64,000 nucleotides of DNA, from the NCBI RefSeq assembly GCF_028368995.1, contig NZ_JAQNDL010000003.1, positions 496,001 to 560,000 on the forward strand, read 5' to 3'. The translations under genes were made by a program, and so were the position numbers. Below, piece after piece: positions 8,311 through 16,743 of this stretch. The stretch comes from Nannocystis bainbridge (lineage in GTDB: Bacteria > Myxococcota_A > Polyangia > Nannocystales > Nannocystaceae). Position 1 is the stretch's first letter; each line of letters begins with the position of its first letter. The notes below the pieces were generated by a model. The model had not been told where the DNA came from. It was given only the letters and a program-made list of their open reading frames with translations, and did not search any database.

Positions 8311-9966
8311 TCACTGCCGCACGAGCGCCGCCCGGGCGTACTGAACGCCAGCGGTGGTCAGCTCGCCGACCGGGAACACTTGATCCCAGGGGTCGACCGC
8401 GACGCCGTAGACCGCGGACGCCTCCGGGCCGGACGAGAATTTGTGCTCGTACACAAGACCCTTGCGCCCGAGCACAACGCCGCGGAGCAACCCGCCGACC
8501 TTCACCACGCCCCCGGCGATCACCCCGCCATGCGCACTCACGGCGACGCCGGTCCCGTACGCGACATCAGCGGCCGCCTCGGGAACCCACCATAGCCGGG
8601 CCCCGCTGGCGTCGTAAAGCGCCAGCTCGATCCGCTGCGACGTCCCGTCGCCCGTCGCCCCGTAGCCGACGACGACCACGCCGTCCGGATGTGCCGCGGC
8701 GCCGAGATACATCCCTTGCCGCCAGCCGCCGCTTACCTCTTGCACGATCACCGGGTCGAGTCGCGCGCCGGTTTCAAGATCCAGGGGCACGAGGACGCCG
8801 CGTGACTCCGTCCAAATGCCGTTGTGTTCCCCGACGCTCGCGCCGGCGACCCACGCGACGCCGTCCTTGATCACCACGTCGAACGCGAGGTCGTCGAAGG
8901 AGTGTTTAAAGAGCTCGTTGCCGTTCGGGACGTGGTCCCACCCCTTCGCGCTCACGACCGCGACGCCCTCGGCGGTCATGCGCCAGACCTTGATGTCCGT
9001 GTCGCCGTAGCCCGAGGCCCCGAAGCCGACCGCGATGCAGCCGCCCGCGTCGTCGCTGGCGATGCCCCGCACCGTCGACCCCGCATCGGTCGGCATCTCC
9101 ACGCCGGTCTCCTGGCCCTCGGCGTCGAGCAAGACGATCCGCGGCCGCCACTTTTTGTCCGCCTGGCGGACGTTCATAGCGACCCAGATCTCGCCGGACG
9201 GCGTCAGCGCGACCGCATCGACCGCGCCCTCGCGTGAGTCGAGCACGATCGTTCCCTCGGCCCAGATCTCCGCGCCGTCCTCGCCTCGGCGCTTCCGGAT
9301 CGACGGGCGCAGCGCGCCGTCGATCAAGACGGCGCCGACCTCGATCGCGTCCCCCTCGGGGGTGGCGACGATGCGCCGCGAGATCGAGCCGCTCGGCCCG
9401 AGCCTGCCCCACGCGAGATCGCCGGGCGCGGGCGCGGCGACCTCGAACATCACCGGCGGCCACACGTGCGCGAGCGGCCCGCGCGTGGCGGTCACTTCGA
9501 GTACGTGCGCGCCGTTGTCCACGGCGCCGTAGCAGGGCGCGGCGCCGGTCCACACGCCCCCACCCTGGTCGGTGAACGGCTCCAGCTCGGCGCCGTCGAG
9601 CGTGGCGCGCACGAGGCTCGCGCCGCCCTCGGTCGTCACCGTCACCGGCACCGGGCCGGCGAGGTGGACTTTCGCGGGCACGTCGACGTCGAGGATCCGC
9701 GGCGGGACAAACTCGGCGTTGCCGGCCGTGCTGCCGGCCTCGCTCGTGCCCGTCGCGTCCGTCGTGCCCTCGTAGTCGCCGGTCGCCGGGCTCGGCTCGT
9801 CGCTTGTGCTCGCGGGGCCGGTCGTCTCCGCCGCTCCGCCCTCGCTGCTCGTACCTGTCCCGTGGGTCATGTCGTTGGCCAAGAAGTCGGCCCACGACGG
9901 CGCGTGATCGGCACAGGCGCCGAACGCGAAGAGCATGCAGAGGGACAAAGCGCGAGCGCGGTTCAT
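8311..9966 (-). CDS. Lipoprotein with beta-propeller-like repeats
   Basis: A 551-residue lipoprotein. The signal peptide ends in FGAC, followed by a Thr/Ser/Gly-rich linker to about residue 80, a beta-sandwich-like segment (VPVTVTTEGGASLVRATLDG), and repeated blades of the form DAVALTPSGEIWVA, GIASDDAGGCIAVGFG, GAAAHPDGVVVVGYG and GVAVDPWDQVFPVGE. Such blades suggest a PQQ- or delta-60-type propeller. GGAGGT precedes ATG 9966, which decides the start over an upstream frame extension. It is the last gene of a leftward operon with sigma factor, kinase and membrane protein, so it may be a sensor or output of that pathway. Confidence 0.8.
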   Translation of the reverse strand: MNRARALSLCMLFAFGACADHAPSWADFLANDMTHGTGTSSEGGAAETTGPASTSDEPSPATGDYEGTTDATGTSEAGSTAGNAEFVPPRILDVDVPAKVHLAGPVPVTVTTEGGASLVRATLDGAELEPFTDQGGGVWTGAAPCYGAVDNGAHVLEVTATRGPLAHVWPPVMFEVAAPAPGDLAWGRLGPSGSISRRIVATPEGDAIEVGAVLIDGALRPSIRKRRGEDGAEIWAEGTIVLDSREGAVDAVALTPSGEIWVAMNVRQADKKWRPRIVLLDAEGQETGVEMPTDAGSTVRGIASDDAGGCIAVGFGASGYGDTDIKVWRMTAEGVAVVSAKGWDHVPNGNELFKHSFDDLAFDVVIKDGVAWVAGASVGEHNGIWTESRGVLVPLDLETGARLDPVIVQEVSGGWRQGMYLGAAAHPDGVVVVGYGATGDGTSQRIELALYDASGARLWWVPEAAADVAYGTGVAVSAHGGVIAGGVVKVGGLLRGVVLGRKGLVYEHKFSSGPEASAVYGVAVDPWDQVFPVGELTTAGVQYARAALVRQ

Positions 9967-9990
9967 GGCGACCTCCGAGCGCAAAGCGGC

Positions 9991-10854
9991 TCAGAACGAG
10001 TATACAAAGCCGGCGCCGCCGGCGCGCGCTCTCGCGCGTGAGCCTGCGCGGGTCGGCGCGAACAGGACTGCCGCGCTTGTAATTAGGCTTACACACGCAA
10101 CAGTGAGCAGGGCAGGCCATGTCGCATCGAGCCGGACATAGCGGTCGTTGGCGCCGTGCGCCGCGGCCCGTTCGGCGGCCGTGTACTCGCGGCCTCGCGC
10201 GGCGTCGACGATGGCGCCGAGTTCGGCTTCCGCCTGCTCACGTCGCACGAGGGCGCCGGCCATGCCCCCGAGCAAGCCGAGCCCGATCCCGCCGAGCACG
10301 GAGGCCGCGATCACGCGGCCGCGAGGTCTCCACGGCGGCCTGTCCTTCGCGCCAGGCTCGGGCATGCTGTCCTTCGCGCCAGGTTGCGGCCCCGGTCCTT
10401 CGGCCCGCGGCCCGGTCGTCGGCGTCGGCTCGGTCGTCGACGGCTCGGTCGTCGGCGGCTCGGTCGTCGGCGCCGGCTCGGGCGTCGGCTCGGCCGGCGC
10501 CGACGCGGGGCACTCTGCGTCCGCCTTGTCCACGAGGGACGCGTCGGTCGCTTCGAGCTCGACCCACGCGGCCTCCTCCTTCGGGGTGGCGAAGCCCCCT
10601 CGCGCGACTAAGCCGCGCGCCACGTCGAGAGCTTCGCACAGGTGGGCGACGTCCCCCGTCGTGCGGTAGAGCGCGCGCAGGCTGTCGTGGACGCCATAGA
10701 GCGCCGTGGGAGCGTGGACACCCGGGGCGGCGGCTCGCTCGCGGTGCAGCTTCAACGCGAGCTCCAGCTTGCCCTCGTTGAAGGCCGCGACGGCCTCGGC
10801 CTCCGAGGGCGGCGGGACGAGCATGGTCGACACCAGGACGAGGCGGAGCAACAT
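9991..10854 (-). CDS. Membrane protein with periplasmic helical domain
   Basis: A 287-residue protein with an N-terminal signal-like segment, a helical region resembling a TPR (AAFNEGKLELALKLHRERAA, residues 23-45), a Pro/Thr-rich linker of PTTEPxTTEP repeats (120-145), one transmembrane helix near 180-205 (VIAASVLGGIGLGLLGGMAGAL) and another near 245-268. GGAGG lies just before the ATG. It sits ten bases after the kinase gene, in the same operon. A TPR plus transmembrane protein next to a membrane kinase is a common myxobacterial layout, probably a sensor partner; that role is inferred. Confidence 0.72.
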   Translation of the reverse strand: MLLRLVLVSTMLVPPPSEAEAVAAFNEGKLELALKLHRERAAAPGVHAPTALYGVHDSLRALYRTTGDVAHLCEALDVARGLVARGGFATPKEEAAWVELEATDASLVDKADAECPASAPAEPTPEPAPTTEPPTTEPSTTEPTPTTGPRAEGPGPQPGAKDSMPEPGAKDRPPWRPRGRVIAASVLGGIGLGLLGGMAGALVRREQAEAELGAIVDAARGREYTAAERAAAHGANDRYVRLDATWPALLTVACVSLITSAAVLFAPTRAGSRARARAGGAGFVYSF

Positions 10855-10863
10855 GGCGACCTC

Positions 10864-12471
10864 CTACCGAGGGAAAAACGTGTGTTGCCGCTGCCCTTTG
10901 GCGACGCGAAGATCGAAGTGATCCAGGGCCTCGCGGATACACCCCGTCTCGGGCGAGCCCGAGGCGAGACCTCGAACGCTGGGCGGCTCGTCGGCGGCGA
11001 TGGTCGTCAAGAGCGGCTCGGGTTCGATCTTCGCGCGCTTCAGGCAAGCCCGTGCGCGAGCCTCGGCCCGCCGCATGCGCTTCGCCCACGGCTCGGGCCG
11101 CGGCAGCTCGGGCGACTCGACGACCGCGCTCGCGGCCGCAGGCTCGACGACCTCGGGCGACTCGACGGCCGCGCTCGCGGCTGCGAACTCGATGACCGCG
11201 CTCGCGGCCGCGGGCTCGACGACCGCGCTCGCGGCCGCGGGCTCGACGACCCGCGGCGGCTCGGGCGACCCGACGACCGCGCTCGCGGCCGCAGGCTCGA
11301 CGACGGGAGGCGCGACGACCCGCGGCTCGGCGGCGGGCGACTCGACGACCGCCGGCTCGCTCGGCGCGGCCGCCCACAGGAGAGCCACGGTCGCGCCGAC
11401 GCCAAGGGCGAACGATGCGAGGGAGGCCCCGAGGACGAACGGCAGCGATGGTCGCTTCGCCGGCGCCGCCAGGCGCGACTGCACGATCTCGAGTGCCCGG
11501 ACCAGCTCGGCCATGCTGCGGTGGCGCTCCGCTACACGCGACACGCCGCGCCGAAGCTCCACGACCAGCGGCCCGAGCTCGGGCGCAAACTCCTCCGCTC
11601 GGATCTCGCGGTGGCGCCACACCTCCCGCGCATACAAACGCCGCCCGGTGATCATCTCGTAGAGGACGACGCAGACCGAGAACACGTCCGTACCTGGCGA
11701 GACCTTGCCCTCGTTGACCCACTGCGGGCACATGTACGCCGGATTCCCGATCCACTCCATCTCCGCCGTCCGCCAGCGCTTGCCGGCCTCGGTCGGATCG
11801 CGTAGGTGCGGCTGCTCGTAGTAGTCCGCGGTCAAAAGTGCCGCACCGAAGTCGATCAGGCGCACGCGCTCGCCTTCGAGGATCACATTGTCCGGCTTCA
11901 CGTCGCGATGGATCACGCCGGCGTTGTGAACCGCCGCGAGCACACGGCCGAGGTCGATCGCCAGCGCGAGCGCTCGCGCGGGCGGTATCGTCGTCTCACG
12001 GCGCAAGCGGTCGCGGATCGTCTCGCCCGAAATGATCTGCATGGCGAAGTAAGGCTCGCCCTCGGTCTCTCCGATGTCGTAGATCGCCGGGACGCCCGAG
12101 TGCCCGATCGCCGCGAGCGCTCGGTATTCCCGCCGAAAGCGCTCCGTGAAGCTCGTGTCCGCATAGCTCGGCTTGATCCGCTTGATCGCCACGTTGCGAC
12201 AGGCGACGCGATCGTATGCGAGCTGAACGACGCCCATTCCGCCCACGCCGAGCGTTCGCAGCAGCGTGTATCGCCCGGCGAAGGGACCGAGCGGCAGGCC
12301 GGCCGCTTCCACCGGAGGCGCGTCGTCGTCGTCGTCGCCGAAGCCCGCGTCGAGCACCGGACTCACGTCGATCGGCGGATCGAGCAGGCCGAAGGTCAAC
12401 TCCCGCGGGGCCGGACGGGTGATATCGGCGGGGTCGAGCGGCGGGAACGGGCTATCCGCGAGGACGGTCAA
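10864..12471 (-). CDS. Transmembrane Ser/Thr protein kinase (Hanks type)
   Basis: A 535-residue eukaryotic-type kinase. The glycine loop LGVGGMGVV (about residue 75), VAIKRIK, catalytic HRDVKPDN (about 188), DFG and GNPAYMCPQ are all present, so it should be active. A transmembrane helix near residue 345-370 separates it from an outer part with repeats of VVEPAAASA and a small C-terminal domain with paired Cys. TTG at 12471 is chosen because AAGGAG precedes it by seven bases and it starts 13 bases after the sigma gene ends; the longer upstream frame overlaps the sigma gene out of frame. It probably links an outer signal to the neighbouring sigma factor by phosphorylation, by analogy with ECF-kinase pairs. 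Confidence 0.88.
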   Translation of the reverse strand: MTVLADSPFPPLDPADITRPAPRELTFGLLDPPIDVSPVLDAGFGDDDDDAPPVEAAGLPLGPFAGRYTLLRTLGVGGMGVVQLAYDRVACRNVAIKRIKPSYADTSFTERFRREYRALAAIGHSGVPAIYDIGETEGEPYFAMQIISGETIRDRLRRETTIPPARALALAIDLGRVLAAVHNAGVIHRDVKPDNVILEGERVRLIDFGAALLTADYYEQPHLRDPTEAGKRWRTAEMEWIGNPAYMCPQWVNEGKVSPGTDVFSVCVVLYEMITGRRLYAREVWRHREIRAEEFAPELGPLVVELRRGVSRVAERHRSMAELVRALEIVQSRLAAPAKRPSLPFVLGASLASFALGVGATVALLWAAAPSEPAVVESPAAEPRVVAPPVVEPAAASAVVGSPEPPRVVEPAAASAVVEPAAASAVIEFAAASAAVESPEVVEPAAASAVVESPELPRPEPWAKRMRRAEARARACLKRAKIEPEPLLTTIAADEPPSVRGLASGSPETGCIREALDHFDLRVAKGQRQHTFFPR

Positions 12472-12484
12472 GGCGCGCTCCTTC

Positions 12485-13291
12485 TCACTTGGGGGCCGGC
12501 AGCGGGGCGAAGATGACCTCGTACTCCTGGCGCCGCGAGGACGTGACGGGCGTGTCGCCCGCGAGATCGTCGCGCTCCGGCCAGGTGATGAAGCCGTGCT
12601 CCACGGCGCTTGCGAGGCGATTCTCGCAGCGACAGGGGTTCTCGGGATCCACGTGCTCGCAGACGTAGTCGAGATATTCGCCCAGGTCTTGACGCGCGCG
12701 TGTGTAGGCAGTGTTCGCGCCGGTCGCGGTGCCGAAAATCGCAGACACCTCGTCGCGCGAGAGCCCGAGAATGACACGCAAGATGAATGCGGCGCGCGGG
12801 GCCGCGGACAGGTTCATCAGGACGGTCGTCAGGCACTTGCGCTGTACCTCGTGCTGGAGCACGTACAGCCGCCGCGGGTCGCCGCGGATCAACGGGTGTC
12901 CCATTCCGAGCTTGGTCGTCCCGTCGAACCGCCCGAGGCTCTCGTCGAGGTTGAACCCGTGAACCCGGTGGCGAGCGGAGAACAAGCGGATGACCTGCCG
13001 GAGGCGCCCGAACAAGTCGGCCGCGGGCTCGGCGATCGGCTCTCCCTGTAAACGCCTCGCGCCCGGCCGCTTGTATTCGTGCTGACGCAGGCCCGGGCGC
13101 TTGTACGCGCCGGGCGGGTGGCCAGGCAGCACGTCTGGGGCATCCGGCTGGAGCATCGCCATGCCCGCCTCACGCGAGCCTGCCATCCAGGTAGCGAACA
13201 ACACCACGAGCGGGTGTTCGGCGGGCGGCCGCTCGGCGGGGGAGTCTTGTTGTGCGGCGGAGCCCGAGGATTCAGGGGTCGGGGTGGCCAT
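12485..13291 (-). CDS. ECF-type RNA polymerase sigma factor
   Basis: A 268-residue sigma-70 family protein. Region 4 is clear near residues 165-205 (PRAAFILRVILGLSRDEVSAIFGTATGANTAYTRARQDL); region 2 is more diverged around 85-140. A C-terminal Cys cluster, CEHVDPENPCRC, resembles zinc-binding anti-sigma tails. It is the first gene of the leftward sigma-kinase-membrane protein-lipoprotein operon and is encoded inside the mobile element. It may drive element promoters or reprogramme host transcription; the target is unknown. Confidence 0.78.
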   Translation of the reverse strand: MATPTPESSGSAAQQDSPAERPPAEHPLVVLFATWMAGSREAGMAMLQPDAPDVLPGHPPGAYKRPGLRQHEYKRPGARRLQGEPIAEPAADLFGRLRQVIRLFSARHRVHGFNLDESLGRFDGTTKLGMGHPLIRGDPRRLYVLQHEVQRKCLTTVLMNLSAAPRAAFILRVILGLSRDEVSAIFGTATGANTAYTRARQDLGEYLDYVCEHVDPENPCRCENRLASAVEHGFITWPERDDLAGDTPVTSSRRQEYEVIFAPLPAPK

Positions 13292-13794
13292 CGACGTCCG
13301 ATGTTGCAGCGGAAGCGCGCTTCCGTCCAGCCGGCCGACGGGCCGGAGGGCGGACGCGCGCCCTGGCCAGGCCAGGAGCGGCTATCCTCTGTCTATCATA
13401 TGCCCATCCTCTGGATCAATGCTTGTTTGCGCGCACCGCGGCATGCGCGCGGCAAAACGCCACCTCCGCTCACCCGTACCTCGCGAATTTTGCAAAGGCG
13501 GCGCGCCGCATCCGACCTATCTCCTGTGACCTTCAACGGGCGTTCCGGTTCGGCTGAGGAGTGCCGACCGGGTCGGCAGCGGCGCGCCCCTGCCGAGATA
13601 CGCGACCGCCGTATCTCCTGTTCAAAGGGGTCACGGATCGCCTCGTAACGGCATCTGACGCCCCGTCTAGCCGTTCGGCGGCCCCGTTGGCCCCCTCGCT
13701 CCCTCCAGAATAGGGCGGCGTCCCTCGGTCGCCTCGCAACGAGGTCAGTAGCCTCGCACTGCGGCACCGACATCCCGCCGCGGAGTTCAACCCC
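13292..13794. other. Divergent intergenic region without supported gene
   Basis: About 500 bases between the leftward sigma operon and the small membrane protein gene. It should hold promoters for both. Frames on either strand lack domain support. No exact motif shared with other element promoters was found. Confidence 0.4.
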
Positions 13795-14034
13795 ATGCAG
13801 ACCTCGATCCGTGTCCTCCCGACGCAGCCCCAGCTCCTCGTCCTCCCGACGCAGACCCCGATTCAGAACCCGACGTCCGCCCCCGTCTTCCGCGTCGTCC
13901 CCGCCACGGCGGCGGCCGTGTTCTGGGTGCTGCTGACGCTCCTGCCGTCCCTGCTGCTCCGGACTTCCTGTGGCTGCCAGGTTGGCGGACACATCAGCGA
14001 GGCGCCGCGCTTCGTGAAGCCTGGACCTCGTTAG
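13795..14034 (+). CDS. Small membrane protein, paralogue of the left-end one
   Basis: A 79-residue protein with one strong transmembrane helix (TAAAVFWVLLTLLPSLLL, residues about 39-56) followed by RTSCGCQVGGHISEAP. The post-helix motif resembles TGCDYQVAGHVRED of the protein at 5788-6108, at the same distance after the helix, which suggests a small family specific to this element. It ends seven bases before a convergent gene. Function is unknown. Confidence 0.5.
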   Translation: MQTSIRVLPTQPQLLVLPTQTPIQNPTSAPVFRVVPATAAAVFWVLLTLLPSLLLRTSCGCQVGGHISEAPRFVKPGPR

Positions 14035-14041
14035 GCCCCCG

Positions 14042-14563
14042 TCAAACGTCCATCACGGGTCGGACCTCGTAGTCGGTCCGCCCCAGGTGCTTCCGAGCCC
14101 ACTCGGTCGCTTCGCCCGGGGTCCGGAACATCCCGCGGGTGAGCACGGAGAACGGGCCCGACGCCTCGGTCGGGTGCCACATCGTGCGGCCCGTCTTGGT
14201 GTACGGGATCACGACCGTGTAATAGGCCGGCGCTTCGCCCCCGCGCCCGCTCCCGCGGGCGGCCTCCGCCGCCATCTCCAGGCCCGTCGCCAGGGCGTCG
14301 GCGAGGTCGTCGGTCTGATAGCCCTCGTCCTCGGAGCCGCCGGCGACGGCGACGCGGTAGTCGTTCCCATCGTACTCGAGTGTAACCCCGACCGCTTCGA
14401 GCTGCGCGCGGGCGCGGTCCGCCGTCAGCCGAGCGGCCCGCGTTGCCGACCTCGCCGACGACTTCGCCCGCTTCGCCGGCGACTTCGCCCGCCTCGCGGC
14501 GGACTGGCGCTTCTTTCCCAAGGTCTTGACGGCGGCGCGGCGGGCGGCGTTCGTGCGAGGCAT
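14042..14563 (-). CDS. Basic protein with histone-like N-terminus
   Basis: A 173-residue protein. The first 55 residues are rich in Arg, Lys and Ala (KKRQSAARRAKSPAKRAK), like the DNA-condensing tails of H1-like proteins. The rest is a small alpha/beta domain (residues about 60-173) ending in GRTDYEVRPVMDV. The start carries the element motif CCATATC five bases upstream of ATG. It could package or bind DNA in a particle; this is inferred from composition only. Confidence 0.68.
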   Translation of the reverse strand: MPRTNAARRAAVKTLGKKRQSAARRAKSPAKRAKSSARSATRAARLTADRARAQLEAVGVTLEYDGNDYRVAVAGGSEDEGYQTDDLADALATGLEMAAEAARGSGRGGEAPAYYTVVIPYTKTGRTMWHPTEASGPFSVLTRGMFRTPGEATEWARKHLGRTDYEVRPVMDV

Positions 14564-14568
14564 CGGCC

Positions 14569-14575
14569 GATATGG
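14569..14575 (-). promoter_or_regulatory. CCATATC start-proximal motif
   Basis: CCATATC lies five bases before ATG 14563 on the minus strand, in the same position as at eight other element genes. Confidence 0.5.
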
Positions 14576-14749
14576 CGCGAGATGTCCTTGTGGCGCCGGC
14601 CGAGCACGATGGCGAACCCCGCGCGCCGCAACCGGCCAGGCTGCGGCCCGGGCGGTGCCAGCCGCGAAGGATCGGCGCGAGCTCGAGGACGCGGCCTTCG
14701 GCCTCCGTCCAGCCCGCGCAGATGCCGGCTCGCTGCGCCTGCCTGACCC

Positions 14750-15478
14750 TCAAGCCCAAGCGGTCCGCCAGGATGCGGGGATCGCCATGCCGCCCGTGTA
14801 ATGCCAATCCGCGCCGCCGTCCTTCAGCCCGAGCTGATTTATCGCGTACTCCCCGATCGACCTCCAAAGATCGGGACCCGGGCAATTGCTCTTTTTCGCT
14901 TCCCACTGACGATGCGCGTACACGTGCGTGATCGACGGGTAAAGCTGCCGGAGGCCGGCGATCAGCCTCCGGCCCGCGTTGACCTGCTGGGGTGCATCCT
15001 GCAGGTGATTCGCCCCGAAAGCCTCGGGCTTCCACCATTTTCCGTCCGCGCTTGGATAGTTGCCTTCAAACTCGATCGTGATCGAAAACGGGTTCGCCAG
15101 CGACGAGCCAAACCGCATTTGCTGGATCGGGTCGAAGTTCATCACGACGGAGCCGTCGCGCCTCACGACGAAGTGCGCGCGAACCTCGGCCCATTTCGGA
15201 TTGCTGGGCTGCCAGGTGAAACCCGTCTGATGCAGGACGAGCGCCCGGACATCCGAGGGCGAGCGCCGGCGGCGAATGTATGATTTCGGCGCCTTGCCGC
15301 GGAGGTCGACCAGCGCGACGGGGAGGTCGAGCGGGTTGGGCGCGTCGTCGTCGGGGGCGGGCGCTTGCGGCCCCGGCTGCGGCGTGGGCCCCGGCTTGGG
15401 CGTGGTCTTCTGCGGCGGGCCCGCGAGGGCGAGGACGACCGCCAGGGCGACGGCGAAGCCGACGAGCGAGCGAGACAC
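14750..15478 (-). CDS. Secreted N-acetylmuramoyl-L-alanine amidase (Amidase_2/PGRP fold), lysin
   Basis: A 242-residue zinc amidase that cleaves the MurNAc-L-Ala bond of peptidoglycan. A hydrophobic signal segment (VGFAVALAVVLALAG) and a Pro-rich linker precede the catalytic domain. Zinc ligands fit LHQTGF (about residue 82), VYAHRQW (about 196) and the Cys in SNCPGPDLW. FSITIEFEGNYP is also typical. The C-terminal tail (TGGMAIPASW) is short. The GTG start has CCATATC four bases upstream. The signal sequence suggests export without a holin, either for release or for entry through the wall. Confidence 0.85.
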   Translation of the reverse strand: MSRSLVGFAVALAVVLALAGPPQKTTPKPGPTPQPGPQAPAPDDDAPNPLDLPVALVDLRGKAPKSYIRRRRSPSDVRALVLHQTGFTWQPSNPKWAEVRAHFVVRRDGSVVMNFDPIQQMRFGSSLANPFSITIEFEGNYPSADGKWWKPEAFGANHLQDAPQQVNAGRRLIAGLRQLYPSITHVYAHRQWEAKKSNCPGPDLWRSIGEYAINQLGLKDGGADWHYTGGMAIPASWRTAWA

Positions 15479-15482
15479 GCCC

Positions 15483-15489
15483 GATATGG
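15483..15489 (-). promoter_or_regulatory. CCATATC start-proximal motif
   Basis: CCATATC lies four bases before GTG 15478 of the amidase gene, one of nine such sites. Confidence 0.5.
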
Positions 15490-15558
15490 CCGGCGCGGAC
15501 GCCGGCGCGCCGCTAGGCTAGGAGCTTGCGCACGAATCCATGCGACGCGGGTTGAGCG

Positions 15559-16434
15559 TCAACGAACAGCGGCGAGGAAGCGCAGGGCGCGTTGGGACGC
15601 ATCTATCTCCGCCGCCATCACCTTCCGCAAGAATGAGGGCAACCCATCCATGGTGACGACGTGGACGAACGTGTCCTTCTCGGGATAGTGCGCGCTACCC
15701 ACGGTAAAGCGGACTAGGGCGTGGTCCACTGGCTCGAGCTTCAGCCCGTCGGGTCCGTCTACGGCGGCGAGCAAGTTTCCGTCGAGCACGATCAGCGGCA
15801 CGACGACGGCGAATATCCTCACCTCTGTCTTTTTGTCGCCCTCGACGACGCATAAGGGTTGGATCTCGGCGGACGCCTTCGCCACCTTCACTGCGGCCTC
15901 AAACCAGGCATCCGCTGCCTTGTCGGTTCTGTGTTGATGGATCGAGGTAGACAGATGCTGGGGGACCAACGACATGCCACAGAAGGCGTCGTCGAGAGCG
16001 AGGACGTCACCCTTTGTGTCGCGAGGGTGAGCCCCACCGACCGGAATTTTCGCCAGTTCCCGGTCGAACCACTCCGGAAGTTCCGACTCGATGGTCCCCC
16101 GAGGGTCGAACATGTCTGGCGGCAATTTGTCCCCGAGGATCCATATATAGCCGCTCTTCACTTCTCCGACGATTTGGTGGTGGAACTCTCGAGCGTCCTT
16201 CAGACCGCCTATGCGCTGGGCAAAGATGTCCACCTCTCGGGTCGTACCGCCATTGGCGCCATCCCGATCCAGGTAGTAGAAAGCCCAGCTCTCGAAGCCC
16301 TCATTCGCGAAGATCTTGCGGGCCCTCAGTTCAGAGCCGAATCCGCCCTCGCTCAGCTCATTAAGAATTTGTAGGCGCTCTCCGTCGGCCATGTCCGCCC
16401 ACCGGGCGGGTTTGGGCCTTTTGGGTTTGTTCAT
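15559..16434 (-). CDS. PD-(D/E)XK nuclease-like protein
   Basis: A 291-residue protein with lower GC and different codon use than its neighbours. GFESWAFYYLDRD...REVDIFAQ is followed by IVGEVKSGYIW: an Asp and a Glu-x-Lys spaced as in PD-(D/E)XK nuclease cores (residues about 65-105). The rest, including a segment with VVVPLIVLDGNLLAAV, is unassigned but resembles other large restriction-like proteins. It has no CCATATC motif and lies alone between virus-like genes, so it looks like acquired cargo, possibly anti-phage. Nuclease activity is inferred from the motif alone. Confidence 0.62.
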   Translation of the reverse strand: MNKPKRPKPARWADMADGERLQILNELSEGGFGSELRARKIFANEGFESWAFYYLDRDGANGGTTREVDIFAQRIGGLKDAREFHHQIVGEVKSGYIWILGDKLPPDMFDPRGTIESELPEWFDRELAKIPVGGAHPRDTKGDVLALDDAFCGMSLVPQHLSTSIHQHRTDKAADAWFEAAVKVAKASAEIQPLCVVEGDKKTEVRIFAVVVPLIVLDGNLLAAVDGPDGLKLEPVDHALVRFTVGSAHYPEKDTFVHVVTMDGLPSFLRKVMAAEIDASQRALRFLAAVR

Positions 16435-16548
16435 GGCGGGAGGACACCACGAGAAGTTCTCGCCAGCGACCGGCGCATCGGCGCCTCCGCGTGAGGTACA
16501 TCATTCCTTTCACCCGAGGTGGGCTCGGGCGAAAGTTGCTTCCCCAGC

Positions 16549-16743
16549 CTATCTCACCAGGGCGCCCCGGGGCCCCGTGAAGCGTTCCCGGGGAAGGGCC
16601 TGGCAGGCGAGCACCGCGACTCGCTCCGACGCGCTCGTCGGCCGGCGCCACCACGTTTCGCCCGGTCGCCACACCTGCCAGCCGTGAACGTCGTCGCCGG
16701 CGCCCCATTGGGCCGCCGCGCCGCGGTAGCGGACGCGCATCAC
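16549..16743 (-). CDS. Small protein coupled to the coiled-coil gene
   Basis: A 64-residue Arg/Trp-rich protein. Its GTG overlaps the stop codon of the upstream gene as GTGA, which supports translational coupling. A Trp-rich stretch (WQVWRPGETWWRR) stands out. No family was recognised. Confidence 0.5.
   Translation of the reverse strand: MMRVRYRGAAAQWGAGDDVHGWQVWRPGETWWRRPTSASERVAVLACQALPRERFTGPRGALVR

Noticed and set aside
12472..12777. N-terminal extension of the kinase frame.
   Set aside because: It overlaps the sigma-factor gene out of frame and lacks kinase or signal features; TTG 12471 has a good ribosome binding site.
13396..13992. Minus-strand frame between sigma operon and small membrane gene.
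   Set aside because: No domain, overlaps the small membrane protein and has low-complexity composition.
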